Source of the DNA: Acidobacteriota bacterium
GTDB taxonomy: Bacteria > Acidobacteriota > Blastocatellia > RBC074
NCBI GenBank assembly: GCA_016196035.1
Contig: JACPYM010000034.1
Location: 1 to 64,000 of the forward strand
DNA: 64,000 nt
Reading direction: 5' to 3'
Positions 17,323-26,886 of this stretch are shown in pieces; positions within the stretch are counted from its first letter, which is position 1, and every line of letters begins with the position of its first letter. The translations under genes were made by a program, and so were the position numbers. A model generated the notes under the pieces. The model had not been told where the DNA came from. It worked only from the letters and a program-made list of their open reading frames with translations, and made no database searches.

Positions 17323-18683
17323 AAACCCAATTGCCAATCGCAGGTATAAAACTTGTCGAGGTGATAGGCGTAAAAGCGATAGCCCAGGTTGGCCGACAGC
17401 GCGACCGGCAATTGCGTGCGCGCGCCCGCCAAGCGTTTGAGGATCGAGCCGTAGCTGTAAGTCTTGCGCCAGGCGCGTCCTGTGTTTTGTAGCAACTGTT
17501 CGGCGGTCATTTGTTTGGGTTGATAGACGACGTGCTGGCCGTCATACAGGCTCCAATTTTGCGTGTTGATGCGGCCTTCAGCCAACAGCCGTTTGTAAAC
17601 GCCCGTGCCGGGGAAGGGCACCTGAATCGCGTAACGCGGCAAATCCACTTTGGCTTCCATGACAAAATCAACCGTCTCATCAAACGTATCCAACGTGTCG
17701 TGATCGAAGCCGAAGACGAAACAGCCCATGATCGCAATGCCGCGCGCGTGCAATTGCCGCACGACGAAATGGTAATCGCGCCGCATGTTGAACGACTTCT
17801 TGGTTTCATCGAGCGAAGCTTGCGAGAGCGATTCAAACCCCAGCAAAAGCCCCCGGCAACCGCTGCGCGCGGCCAGATCGAGCAATTCATCATCCCAGGC
17901 AATTGTTGTCGTCGCCAATCCGCCCCACTTGAGCTTCAGCGGAATCAGCGCGGTGAACAGTTCTTTGGCGTATTCCAGATCGGCGATCAGATTCAAGTCG
18001 AGAAAGATCAAGCGCCGCGCACCCATCTGGCGAATGTCGGCGATGACATCGGCGACGGGTTTCTGAATCGGCTTGCCCCAGGCCGCCGGGACGACACAGA
18101 AATCGCACTGATAGATGCAGCCGCGCGTCGCTTCGATGGTGTGCGCGACGTTGACCAGATTGGTGTCGAACAGTTCGCGTTTCGGCAACGGCAGATTGGC
18201 GAGGCTCAGCGTGGGGCTTTGGTCGTAGCGTTTTTGCATACGGCCCGCGACGAAATCGCGCAACAATTGCGGCCAGGATTCTTCGGCATAACCGACAACC
18301 AGCGCATCGGCGTGTTGTTGCGCTTCGTGCGGCAGCAGCGTTGGATGGACGCCGCCGAGCACGACGGGGATATTGCGTTTGCGCAACTGCGCGGCGATTT
18401 CATAGGCGCGCGGCGCGGTGCCGGTAATTGCGCTGATGCCCACCAAGTCAGCATCAATTTCGTCCGGGCGGATCTCATCAATGCCTTCGTCAAGCACGCT
18501 GACTTCGTGCGGAATGTCAGGCGGGATCAGCGCCGCCAGCGTCGTCAGCGTCAGCGGCGCATAGCGCATCGTCTTTTTCCAAATGCCGCCGCGATGGCGA
18601 TACAGCGGGCCACGCGGCGAGAGCAATTTGATCCGCAGCTTGTTCGTTGAATTCGGCGCAACCTGCTTGGCGCTGGCTTCCAT
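17313..18683 (-). CDS. B12-binding-domain radical SAM protein
   Basis: 456 aa. A cobalamin-binding-type domain (LVGISAITGTAPRAYEIAAQLRKRNIPVVLGGVHPTL, residues about 80-120) is followed by the radical SAM core with CIYQCDFC (about residue 190), a GFESLSQ strand typical of the family, and a C-terminal DUF4070-like region. It is similar along its whole length to the next gene, so the pair arose by duplication. Its C-terminus is partly set by the palindromic repeat that contains its stop. A Shine-Dalgarno-like GGAGGAG precedes the ATG. Likely reaction: radical methylation or rearrangement of a lipid or small molecule, not identifiable further. Confidence 0.88.
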   Translation of the reverse strand: MEASAKQVAPNSTNKLRIKLLSPRGPLYRHRGGIWKKTMRYAPLTLTTLAALIPPDIPHEVSVLDEGIDEIRPDEIDADLVGISAITGTAPRAYEIAAQLRKRNIPVVLGGVHPTLLPHEAQQHADALVVGYAEESWPQLLRDFVAGRMQKRYDQSPTLSLANLPLPKRELFDTNLVNVAHTIEATRGCIYQCDFCVVPAAWGKPIQKPVADVIADIRQMGARRLIFLDLNLIADLEYAKELFTALIPLKLKWGGLATTTIAWDDELLDLAARSGCRGLLLGFESLSQASLDETKKSFNMRRDYHFVVRQLHARGIAIMGCFVFGFDHDTLDTFDETVDFVMEAKVDLPRYAIQVPFPGTGVYKRLLAEGRINTQNWSLYDGQHVVYQPKQMTAEQLLQNTGRAWRKTYSYGSILKRLAGARTQLPVALSANLGYRFYAYHLDKFYTCDWQLGLQS

Positions 18684-18996
18684 AAATCTCCTCCCGAGTT
18701 TTGCTGTCGCAAACGGCAGTTCAGAGAATCTCCAACGGCGATAGGAACGAGCCGTGGCTGACTGGCTCGACTAGCTCTCCGGCATCGCCGCAAAGTTGTA
18801 ATGTGTGTGTGTTAAGGCGGGCGGAAAATAGCACACGTTGGCGGGCATTCCAATCTTGCCGCGCGTGCCAGCGCTATGTTTCGCCACGACGGCGCAGAGT
18901 ATAATCAGATTGGTTGGCGGCGTCAGGTTGAGTTGTGACGCTTTTGAAATCGCCACAGACGGCTGAGCAAGTGTCACAAATACTGCGGCGGCGGCT
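18684..18996. other. Intergenic region between MutS-like and radical SAM genes
   Basis: 313 bp upstream of the radical SAM pair and downstream of the MutS-like gene. It must contain the promoter of the radical SAM operon on the minus strand, but no convincing -35/-10 pair was found. A TATAAT sits on the plus strand near 18899 without a gene behind it. No RNA gene or repeat seen. Confidence 0.4.
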
Positions 18997-20811
18997 TCAG
19001 ACTTCCAAACCGATGGCGCGCATCAATTCCAATGCATTGCTGCGTTCGACGACGCCCGCGTGCATGTGGTAATCGAAATACATCTGGCCGTCTTTCAATT
19101 CATCCTGGAAATGCACATTGCGCGCGCGCCCATTCAGGTCCGCTTCCATACGTGTCAGCGCCAGATCGTGCGTCGTCACCAGGCCTAGCGCGCCGCGTGC
19201 GACCAGCCCTTTGACCACGGCGCTCGCCCCAATCGCGCGGTCGTGCGAATTGGTGCCGCTCAGAATTTCATCCAGCAAAAACAGCAGCGGCAATTCGTGG
19301 CGAGTCAATTCGACGATTTGCCGCAAGCGTGTGATCTCGGCATAGAAACGCGAGGCGCCCGCCTGCAGCGAATCCAGAATATGAATCGAAGCCCCAACGT
19401 TCAGCCGTGCCAACCGCAAACGTTTGGCCCGCACCGGCGCCCCGGCGAGCGCCAGCACGACATTGACACCGACCGTGCGCATCAGCGTGCTTTTGCCGGA
19501 CATATTCGAACCGCTGATGATCAGCAATTGGTTTTGCGCGTCAAGCCGGACATCATTGCGCACACAACGCGCCGCCGGAATCAGCGGATGCCCAAGCTGT
19601 GTGCCTTCATAGCAACACACGCCTTCGACTAACTCCGGGAACGGATCATCGGGATGCTCGTAAGCGTACCCGGCCAGCGAATTCAATGCTTCCAATTCAG
19701 CCAACGCATCCAGCCAACGCGCAATCTGGCGTCCATATCTGGCGCGCCAGCGTTCGATGCCCAGCGCAATATGCACCGGTATCAGCAGCACAAAGGCGAG
19801 GGGCGCGACGAGTTGATTGCGCGTCCAATCCAGTCGTTCGCACAGCCGATGCAGGCGCGCGATCTGTTGCGAAGGTGACAACCCTTCGGCCTCCAATTCA
19901 GCGCGCAATTGCTTCAGCCGTGGCGAAACAAAGCGTTCCTGCTCAAAACGCGCCAGCAGTTGCACCAGCAATTTCAAATCGCGGCTGGGCCGTTCAACCG
20001 CGCTGATGGCGTGCGCCACGTCAGCGCGCACGCGCAGCAGAAAGAGCGTCAGCAGCAACAGCGCCGCAAATGCCAATTGCCCCCAGCCATACACAAACCA
20101 CAGCGCCACCGCCGGCAAGGCGAACAGGCTCAGCAGCAACGCGCAAAGCTGAATACCGCGTGAAGTAAACGTCGGCGTGCCATTGCCCCACGCCGCCAAC
20201 TCTGTGTGATGAATGCCGGTGCGCATCTCTTCACCCAGCAAAGCCAGGTCTTCGCGCAAATCCAACTTCGCGCGCAATTCGTCCACGGCCTGTTGGCGTT
20301 GGTTGATCTCTGGGATAGACGTAGGGGCGAGCAGCCAACCGGCCAGCCGCTCTTCGCCTGCGCGGGTGCGCGCCGTGCACAGCAATTCAAACAGCGAACC
20401 CTGCCCGAACAAATCCAGGTCTTCTGCATAAGGGTGCTGCGGATTGGCGAAACGCGCGCCCAGATTACCGCGCCCAGCCCAACTGAGTTGCTGCTCATCC
20501 AGGCGCGAGAGGCAGTATTCATAAAATTGCACTGCACGTTCCGCTTCGGCTTTGGCCTCGCGCATTTGCTGATGCTTGACCATCAGCGCGATGAACACGA
20601 CGACTGGCAACGCCAGCCACCAAGCTGATAACCAGCCTGCAAACCCGATGGCCAGGGTGGCGAGGCCAATGACGAAGACGATACGCCGCCATTTCCAGAG
20701 CGTTTGGCTACGGGCCTCTTCGGCGGCGACGCGGGCGCGGCGTGCAGCGAGACGGTTAGTGTATTCGGCAAGAGGATCGGTTATGAAGGCCGGTGGCGTT
20801 TCACTGTTCAT
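18997..20811 (-). CDS. Membrane-anchored MutS-family ATPase
   Basis: 604 aa. The C-terminal MutS ATPase domain is intact: Walker A ISGSNMSGKSTLM (about residue 433), Walker B LLFLLDEILSGTNSHD, and the TTHDL His switch. The mismatch-recognition (Phe-x-Glu) domain is absent. The N-terminus instead has two transmembrane segments (RRIVFVIGLATLAIGFAGWL, LPVVVFIALMV), with two more around residues 220-260, followed by the MutS lever and core. Membrane MutS-related proteins of this kind occur in Bacteroidota and Acidobacteriota and have no established repair role. Its start overlaps the end of the upstream gene by 11 bp. Confidence 0.87.
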   Translation of the reverse strand: MNSETPPAFITDPLAEYTNRLAARRARVAAEEARSQTLWKWRRIVFVIGLATLAIGFAGWLSAWWLALPVVVFIALMVKHQQMREAKAEAERAVQFYEYCLSRLDEQQLSWAGRGNLGARFANPQHPYAEDLDLFGQGSLFELLCTARTRAGEERLAGWLLAPTSIPEINQRQQAVDELRAKLDLREDLALLGEEMRTGIHHTELAAWGNGTPTFTSRGIQLCALLLSLFALPAVALWFVYGWGQLAFAALLLLTLFLLRVRADVAHAISAVERPSRDLKLLVQLLARFEQERFVSPRLKQLRAELEAEGLSPSQQIARLHRLCERLDWTRNQLVAPLAFVLLIPVHIALGIERWRARYGRQIARWLDALAELEALNSLAGYAYEHPDDPFPELVEGVCCYEGTQLGHPLIPAARCVRNDVRLDAQNQLLIISGSNMSGKSTLMRTVGVNVVLALAGAPVRAKRLRLARLNVGASIHILDSLQAGASRFYAEITRLRQIVELTRHELPLLFLLDEILSGTNSHDRAIGASAVVKGLVARGALGLVTTHDLALTRMEADLNGRARNVHFQDELKDGQMYFDYHMHAGVVERSNALELMRAIGLEV

Positions 20812-21916
20812 CTAAGATTGGTTGCACCTTTCGTAAGCGTCGCAGCAAAGTTCGTTTTTTGGGCGAGTCACTGCAAGTAATCAGAAAACACTTCAGCCAT
20901 TCTTTGGTTCTTTTGCGCTTGCTGTTTGCGAGTCGGGCAAGCTGCTGGTAATTGTACCGTAACACCTCATCCTTGGTTGGCTCTTCGCTCTCATAAATCG
21001 CAGCCATCTCCTTTTTCGATACTTGCGACGCTTGTTGGTCAAAAACAAATCCATTCGCGCCGCAACATCGTTTGTATTTAACTGTCTGTGTTTTGCTCCA
21101 AAGTTTTAGATTTGGTCCCAGGGCCGGCCAATGCTCATTATCTTCATAAGCGATAGTGAAAGAAATCGTGACTGTAGTCACGCCATCTGCTTCGGTGACT
21201 TTTGGTGTAGTTGTAGAGAAGAAGATTTCAGGTTGAGCGCCGCCCCCGCTCATGTATCTCTCCACTGGATAATTCAGCACCTGCTTGATGCCCCGAGAAG
21301 TAATCTCATACCAGTTGGAATCCCACATGCCAAAACCTGTGCCATGACCGGTCTGAGGGGTAATGACCAGCCATTGCTGGTTTGTCCTTCGAATTAGCCG
21401 ATGAGGGGGTGGATGCCATCTTTGTTCAATATCAATCTTGCCAAGAAATTTCCATTTGTGGTGGTTGCTGGAATCAATAGGTTTGAAGATCAAGTACCGG
21501 CAAAGCCCGTCGGTGAATATCCGAAGCATGGTTTCATCCCCTGACTCGGCATCAAGCGGCAAACGAAAAATATCGGCTTCGCACATGCAGTAAGGTCTGG
21601 AAAACCTGTCATCCTGGATTCCCAATCTCTGCCAATAATTCAATAGGGAAAAATCGGAAGATTGGTTGTGCGTTCTTACATAGCGTCTCATCTCGAATGG
21701 CGAGACTGGCCCTCGTCGCCTGGGTTGTGGTGTTGGCGTGACCGTTGGTGAAGGCGCAGGCCTTGTTGGCGGTTGAAGCAAAGTCAAAGCCGATGGTGAA
21801 GGGGAAACTATTACTCGTGGCGCTGGGCTGGGTTGAAAACGCACCCACAACAAGCCGCCAACGCTCGCAACCAGCAAGCTGACGATCAACACACGCACGC
21901 CGAATGGGAAATCCAT
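20801..21916 (-). CDS. Hypothetical single-pass membrane protein
   Basis: 371 aa, not recognised. An N-terminal transmembrane segment (VRVLIVSLLVASVGGLLWV) is followed by a Pro/Ser/Thr-rich linker (PTRPAPSPTVTPTPQPRRR, about residues 50-70), then a globular extracytoplasmic part of about 290 residues containing four Cys. The C-terminus is rich in basic residues (KRKRTKEWL, SPKKRTLLRRLRK). Overlap with the MutS-like gene suggests translational coupling; base composition is a little more A+T-rich than that gene. No function proposed. Confidence 0.7.
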   Translation of the reverse strand: MDFPFGVRVLIVSLLVASVGGLLWVRFQPSPAPRVIVSPSPSALTLLQPPTRPAPSPTVTPTPQPRRRGPVSPFEMRRYVRTHNQSSDFSLLNYWQRLGIQDDRFSRPYCMCEADIFRLPLDAESGDETMLRIFTDGLCRYLIFKPIDSSNHHKWKFLGKIDIEQRWHPPPHRLIRRTNQQWLVITPQTGHGTGFGMWDSNWYEITSRGIKQVLNYPVERYMSGGGAQPEIFFSTTTPKVTEADGVTTVTISFTIAYEDNEHWPALGPNLKLWSKTQTVKYKRCCGANGFVFDQQASQVSKKEMAAIYESEEPTKDEVLRYNYQQLARLANSKRKRTKEWLKCFLITCSDSPKKRTLLRRLRKVQPILDEQ

Positions 21917-22074
21917 TTACGCCTCCTGAAGCCGGAGATAAGAGGCGTCAGAAGTATCACTGTTCGGCGAGACGATGTAGGCGTGAGACCGCACTCATGG
22001 CCTGTGGCTATCCGCAGGAGTTCGGTTGCAGGGCTGGCGAATCAACGCAAACTGCACTTCGTGGGAATCAATGG

Positions 22075-22755
22075 TTATGATTTGATGACTGAAGCCGGGT
22101 CACTTTCATCACGTTCGTCTTTGGCCCGCATGAGGTCAGCTTCCAGATAAAGGCTTTTCATATCCTGAATGGGCCAGTAGGCGCCGCGCCCAAAGAGCAC
22201 GCGTAATAACTGTGCTACTTTATCGCGGTCAACCAGCCCATCCTGGCGTAACAGCCAAAGCAGGTCGAGATAATCTTTCCCGCGGTCAGCCAGCTTTTTC
22301 ATGATGACTAGCCATTCAGGAGTAACGACCGGCAGTCCTACACCCGAAGACACAGCGTCGGCGAGCGCTGCCTGATAAACTTCTGCCGTGTCGTCGTCGC
22401 GCACGATCCAGTCCACGTTAATCACGCGCTCGCCCACTTTGGCTGGATAAGTTACGCCGCCAAAGGTCAAGTTGCGGGTGGCTTCCAAGCTCAGTACCGC
22501 CGCCGCGATCAAATCCACATCCGTCGTCGCCCGCGTGAAGCCGTACAAGTGCATGGCGATGCCGCCTGCCAACGCGCACGCGACGCCTTCGCGCTGGGCA
22601 ATCTCGGCAATCTGCAAAGCGGCGGCCAGTCCATCATCGGTCGAGATGGATTGCGCTTCGGGCGAACTTTGGCGGCGGATAGTGGCGCGTGCGACGGCGG
22701 ATAAACCCGCGACACGGCCCGTTAAAGATTCATCGTTGAGATTTGGGTTTGTCAT
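22075..22755 (-). CDS. Nucleotidyltransferase-like protein
   Basis: 226 aa. The core ACALAGGIAMHLYGFTRATTDVDLI (residues about 59-82) carries the GG..(x)..DxD signature of the nucleotidyltransferase superfamily (AbiEii/MNT-like or DUF6036-like). Such proteins act as toxins, antitoxins or tRNA/protein modifiers. The C-terminal half is helical (EWLVIMKKLADRGKDYLDLLWLL). No adjacent partner gene of toxin-antitoxin type is evident; the next gene downstream is 158 bp away. A stand-alone role is possible. Confidence 0.72.
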   Translation of the reverse strand: MTNPNLNDESLTGRVAGLSAVARATIRRQSSPEAQSISTDDGLAAALQIAEIAQREGVACALAGGIAMHLYGFTRATTDVDLIAAAVLSLEATRNLTFGGVTYPAKVGERVINVDWIVRDDDTAEVYQAALADAVSSGVGLPVVTPEWLVIMKKLADRGKDYLDLLWLLRQDGLVDRDKVAQLLRVLFGRGAYWPIQDMKSLYLEADLMRAKDERDESDPASVIKS

Positions 22756-22773
22756 AATGTTGCCCTTGCTACC

Positions 22774-25700
22774 TTATTCGCCGTTGGTCGTTTTGCGCAA
22801 CGCCCGCCCGGCGAGCGCGCCCGTATACTTGCCGTCTTCCACCGCCAGCTTCCCATTCACCACGACAAACTTCATCCCGACGGCCAGCTTCTCCGGTTGT
22901 TCATACGTCGCCGTTTCCGCGACCGCCTTTTCATCGAACACGACCACGTCGGCGAAATAGCCCGTGCGTAATGCGCCGCGCGCTTTTACGCCAAAGGTCT
23001 CGGCGACTTGGGCGCTGCTGGCTTGAATGAAGCGGGGTAGCGAGATGACGCCGCGTTTGAGGACGTAATCGTTGAGCTTGCGCGGATAGGTGCCGTATTT
23101 GCGTGGATGGCCGCCCGAACCGTCCGAGCCGGTCATCACCCATGGTTGTTTCATAAAGGCTTCGATGTCCTGTTCGTTCATGTTGAAAGAAGCGACGGAT
23201 GCGCCGCCCGTTTTGATGATGTCAATGGCGGCTTCGACGGGCGACTTGCCGGCGGCTTTGGCAATCTCGTCGAGCCGTTTGCCGGTGAGCGCGCGATTGC
23301 GGCCCGACGTGATGAGCAGGGAATTCGCGCCACCGCGCCGCCGCATGTTTTCTTCCATTTCTTTGACGAGGCGCGGGCGAATGGCGGGATCGTCGAGGCG
23401 TTTGAGCATTTCGGCATTGCCGCCCGCTTCGGCCCAGCGCGGGACGAGCGAGTCGGTGAGCGAAGTGCCTGATGCGGTGTAGGGATATTGATTGGCCGTG
23501 ATGTTGATGCCTGCGGCGCGGGCCTTTTCGATCAGGGCGATGGCGTCTTTGCTCTGGCCCCAGACATCAACGCCGAGGGCTTTGATGTGCGAAATGTGGA
23601 CAGGCAATTTGGCTTCGCGGCCAATGCGGATGACCTCTTCGATGGAGCCGAGCAGGCCGATGTTGTAGCTGCTCTCGTCGCGCATGTGCGAATCATAAAT
23701 ACCACCGCGTGCGGCGACGACTTTGGCGAGTTCGATGACCTCTTCCGTTTTGGCGAAGCTGCCGGGCGCGTAATACAGCCCCGTGGACATGCCGAAGGCG
23801 CCGTCGTCCATCGCCTGTTTGACCAAGGCTCGCATCTTTTCGAGTTGTTCGGCGGTGGGCGCAATGTCAGCCGCGCCCAGCACCGCGCCACGCACGCTGC
23901 CGTGGCCGACGAGTTGGATAGCGTTGGTGCCGATGCCTTGCGCGTTGAGTTGATCGAGTTTTTTGCCGATGGGCAGCGGCGAACGGCCATCGCTGCCGAT
24001 GACGACGGTGGTTACGCCTTGCAGCAGGTAATTGAGATTGGCCTTGCGCTGCGCGTTCGACAGATCTTCGTCGGCGTGTGTGTGCGGGTCAATGAAGCCG
24101 GGTGCAATGACGAGGCCGGTGGCGTCAATGGTACGCGTGGCTTTGAGATTGGCTTGGCTGGCGTCGCCGATGAACGTGATGCGGTCGCCGGTGATGCCAA
24201 GGTCGGCGCGGGTCTCATTCGCGCCGGAGCCGTCGAGCAGACGGCCGTTGCGGATGAGCAGGTCAACGCGGGTGGGTTGCGTGGGTTGTTGCTGAAGCGC
24301 CGCGCGATTGGGTTTGGGAGCGATAGTTTTGGTTCGTGTGGATTTTTCGATCTTCAGAAAGCCCCAACGGGGCGCAATTGGATAACCCAGGGCAATGCCC
24401 TGGGTTCTTGTATGGTGGAAACTGGCAGCCCTGAAAGGGCGCAATATGCTCAGTTGGTTCGCAGACCAAGCCGCATTATTTCGCCCTTTCAGGGCTTCGC
24501 TCGTTATGTTGCGCTTACCCAGGGCGTTGCCCTGGGCTTTCGTATGTCGCCCCGTTGGGGCTTTTAGACGATGCGCCGATTTCACCTTCGCTAAATTGAA
24601 AGGCGACCTGGTTTGGTTTGGTTGAGCGGGCGCAAGATGGTTGCCTGGGTTGCCGATTGAACTTGTCTGACGCGGCTTCGCGTTCTTCAACTTGCGTTCG
24701 AGGAAATCAAAGGCTGCGTTGAAGGCGGCGACCCAAGTCCGATGCAGCAGAAAATCGTGCACTTCATCGGGGAAGACCAACTGCTCGAATTCGACTTTCT
24801 GTTCGCGCAAGCGCCGCGCGAGTTCGGTCGTTTGGTTAAAGGCGACGTTGCGGTCGTCGTCGCCGTGAATCAACAAGACCGGCGCGCGCCATTTCTCGAC
24901 CGCATACATCGGCGATGAGTCACGCGCGATCTTTACGGCGTCGCGGTCGCTGGCCTCGCCGCCGGTGATGCGCGAGGCCCAATCGTGGACGCCGTGGATG
25001 TCTACGCCAGCGGCAAACAGATCGGAGTTGCGTGCCAGGCCGAGCGCCGTCAGGAAGCCGCCATAACTGCCGCCCCACAGGCCGATGCGATTGACGTCAA
25101 TGTCCGCGCGTCCACGCAAATACTGCGCGCCCGCGACGATGTCTTGGTATTCAGACGCCCCGCGTCCGCCACGTTTGGCTGCCTCACGAAAGGCGCGTCC
25201 GTAGCCGATGCCCCCACGATAGTTGACCGACAGCACCGCATAACCCCGGCTCGCCAGGAACTGATTAAACGCATAGGTGTTGTGGTAGTAATACATCGAA
25301 TGCCAGCCCAACAGCATCTGCCGCATCGGGCCGCCGTGCGAGAAGATGACAGCGGGCAGCTTTTCGCCGGGCTTGGCGTCTTTGGGTAAGAAGAGTTGGC
25401 CGTGAATGTCGAGGCCGTCGGCGGCTTTGAATGTAACTACTTCAGGTGAAATTAGCTGTAGATAAAAACGGGGATTGGGAAGCTCAGTTATGGCACCAGT
25501 ATCTTTCAACTCTTCAACCGAAGGGGTTTTGGGTCTAAAGATTGCGCGAGGCGTTTGCAAATCAGCAATCTTTACCCGGGCAGGGAGTTGGGCGTTCGAA
25601 TCGAAATACGCGAGTTTGGAACTCTTGCCAATGGGTATTGGGTTCCACTGAATCCCTGTCATAACCATTTGCTCAAGATCATCACCGTTCACACCTATAC

Positions 25701-26820
25701 GCCATAAACGTCTTCCATCAATGTGTTGATAGTTTGATGAGAAAACAATTGTCTGTTTATCCGGTATCAGCGCGATTTGTTCAACCTCGCATTGGCCCAG
25801 CGTCAGCAATTTCGCTTCGCCACCGTTGGCTGAGACGGCATACAAATGCATCCACCCATCCATCTCCGACCGAAACACAATCTGTTCATCCGCCGCCCAC
25901 TGAATCACATCGCTGCCCGCCCAGCGCGGCAACGAATCGTCTAGTTTGTTGCCGCTGCGCCAAATTTCTTTGGCTTTCAATGTCGCCACGTCTGCCACCC
26001 AAATCGCCCAAGGATCAGGTTGCTCTTCGCCTTGCGTGCGCCGTGCGGTGCCGCGCGTGGGTTGGCGCACAAAGGCGAGGCGTTTGCCATCCGGCGACCA
26101 GCGCGGATAGCTGTCACGGTCAAGCGTGGGCGCGAGATAGCGCAACTGCTCCTTTGCCAAGTCGTAAATGCCGATGAAGCTGTGATCGTTGCGATTGCTG
26201 ACGAAGGCCAGTTGCTTGCCATCGGGCGACCATTGCGCCGAACCCAGATTGCCGCGTGCGCTAAACAGCGGTTCGGCCTTTTTCGGATCAGCGCCAATCG
26301 TGTTGAGCCAGAGCTTGCCGTTGCGGCTGTATACGACTTTGTTATCGGCTTCAACCGCAGGCGAAACGACCGGATCATTGCCGAGCGCAACGGGCACGAT
26401 ATTGCCCTTGTCAACATTGACGGCATAGATCGCTTGCAAGGTGCCGCCGGGATCGCTGGTCGGATTGGGGATTTCGCCAGCCTGGTTCTCTTCGCCACCG
26501 CGCACAAAGACGATCCACTTTCCATCATGCGTGAAGGCGGGCGTGAGCAATTCCTGCCCGTCATCGTCGTTGAATTGCGTCAACTGGCGCGCTTTGAAAT
26601 CCGGCCCGTCAGCAACCCAGATGTTGCGCTTGCCTTCGATGTTGAAGACCCAGGCGATGCGTTCACCTGTTGGCGCGGCGATCAAGTCGGAAGCGAAGGG
26701 CGCACTCAGCACTTGTTCGACCGTGAAGCCAGGCGATTGGGCCGAAGCTGCACGCTGTTGTGTTATGCCAAACAAAGCGGGCACCGCGAACAAGGCGATG
26801 AGCAGATGAGTCTTGCGCAT
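22774..26820 (-). CDS. Fusion of S9 prolyl-oligopeptidase-like peptidase and D-aminoacylase-type amidohydrolase
   Basis: 1348 aa from the ATG at 26820 (AGAGGA upstream; signal peptide HLLIALFAVPALFGI). Residues about 35-450 are a PD40-type beta-propeller. Residues about 480-720 are an S9 alpha/beta-hydrolase with Ser in GGSYGG (about 585), Asp in HGDDDR (about 655) and His in DEVHDF (about 688). Residues about 752-820 are encoded by a palindromic repeat (24359-24565). From about 850 comes an amidohydrolase of the N-acyl-D-amino-acid deacylase family: RNGRLLDGSG, metal site PHTHADED, SHMRDES, HISHIKA, GSDGSGGHPR. Each half is normally a separate exported enzyme. No start codon with a ribosome site was found for the second half, so the frame predicts one polypeptide. 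Confidence 0.85.
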   Translation of the reverse strand: MRKTHLLIALFAVPALFGITQQRAASAQSPGFTVEQVLSAPFASDLIAAPTGERIAWVFNIEGKRNIWVADGPDFKARQLTQFNDDDGQELLTPAFTHDGKWIVFVRGGEENQAGEIPNPTSDPGGTLQAIYAVNVDKGNIVPVALGNDPVVSPAVEADNKVVYSRNGKLWLNTIGADPKKAEPLFSARGNLGSAQWSPDGKQLAFVSNRNDHSFIGIYDLAKEQLRYLAPTLDRDSYPRWSPDGKRLAFVRQPTRGTARRTQGEEQPDPWAIWVADVATLKAKEIWRSGNKLDDSLPRWAGSDVIQWAADEQIVFRSEMDGWMHLYAVSANGGEAKLLTLGQCEVEQIALIPDKQTIVFSSNYQHIDGRRLWRIGVNGDDLEQMVMTGIQWNPIPIGKSSKLAYFDSNAQLPARVKIADLQTPRAIFRPKTPSVEELKDTGAITELPNPRFYLQLISPEVVTFKAADGLDIHGQLFLPKDAKPGEKLPAVIFSHGGPMRQMLLGWHSMYYYHNTYAFNQFLASRGYAVLSVNYRGGIGYGRAFREAAKRGGRGASEYQDIVAGAQYLRGRADIDVNRIGLWGGSYGGFLTALGLARNSDLFAAGVDIHGVHDWASRITGGEASDRDAVKIARDSSPMYAVEKWRAPVLLIHGDDDRNVAFNQTTELARRLREQKVEFEQLVFPDEVHDFLLHRTWVAAFNAAFDFLERKLKNAKPRQTSSIGNPGNHLAPAQPNQTRSPFNLAKVKSAHRLKAPTGRHTKAQGNALGKRNITSEALKGRNNAAWSANQLSILRPFRAASFHHTRTQGIALGYPIAPRWGFLKIEKSTRTKTIAPKPNRAALQQQPTQPTRVDLLIRNGRLLDGSGANETRADLGITGDRITFIGDASQANLKATRTIDATGLVIAPGFIDPHTHADEDLSNAQRKANLNYLLQGVTTVVIGSDGRSPLPIGKKLDQLNAQGIGTNAIQLVGHGSVRGAVLGAADIAPTAEQLEKMRALVKQAMDDGAFGMSTGLYYAPGSFAKTEEVIELAKVVAARGGIYDSHMRDESSYNIGLLGSIEEVIRIGREAKLPVHISHIKALGVDVWGQSKDAIALIEKARAAGINITANQYPYTASGTSLTDSLVPRWAEAGGNAEMLKRLDDPAIRPRLVKEMEENMRRRGGANSLLITSGRNRALTGKRLDEIAKAAGKSPVEAAIDIIKTGGASVASFNMNEQDIEAFMKQPWVMTGSDGSGGHPRKYGTYPRKLNDYVLKRGVISLPRFIQASSAQVAETFGVKARGALRTGYFADVVVFDEKAVAETATYEQPEKLAVGMKFVVVNGKLAVEDGKYTGALAGRALRKTTNGE
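24359..24565. repeat. Nested palindromic repeat inside a coding frame
   Basis: Outer arms AAGCCCCAACGGGGCG and its complement lie at 24359 and 24565. Inside are further pairs (CCCAGGGCAATGCCCTGGG, GCCCTGAAAGGGCG and its mate). The layout is the same as the element at 58148-58342. It is open in the frame of the peptidase/amidohydrolase gene and encodes the linker (LKAPTGRHTKAQ ... YPIAPRWGFLK). No exact target duplication was seen at its edges. Confidence 0.85.
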
Positions 26821-26886
26821 ACGGGAATCCTCTCTTGAAAACCGGGTCTTGATAAAGCGAGTGTTGTTGGTAACTGTGCGGGCACG

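Noticed and set aside
17511..18650. 379-codon plus-strand frame opposite the first radical SAM gene
   Set aside because: Antisense to a gene with a clear 4Fe-4S motif; the translation is basic and low in complexity.
24359..24565. Frameshift or stop separating the peptidase and amidohydrolase into two genes
   Set aside because: The frame is continuous through the repeat and no ribosome site or ATG serves the second half, so a single fused frame is the direct reading.
23488..24567. 359-codon plus-strand frame over the amidohydrolase half of the fusion gene
   Set aside because: Antisense shadow; it passes through the palindromic repeat, which is open in several frames, and has no recognisable domain.
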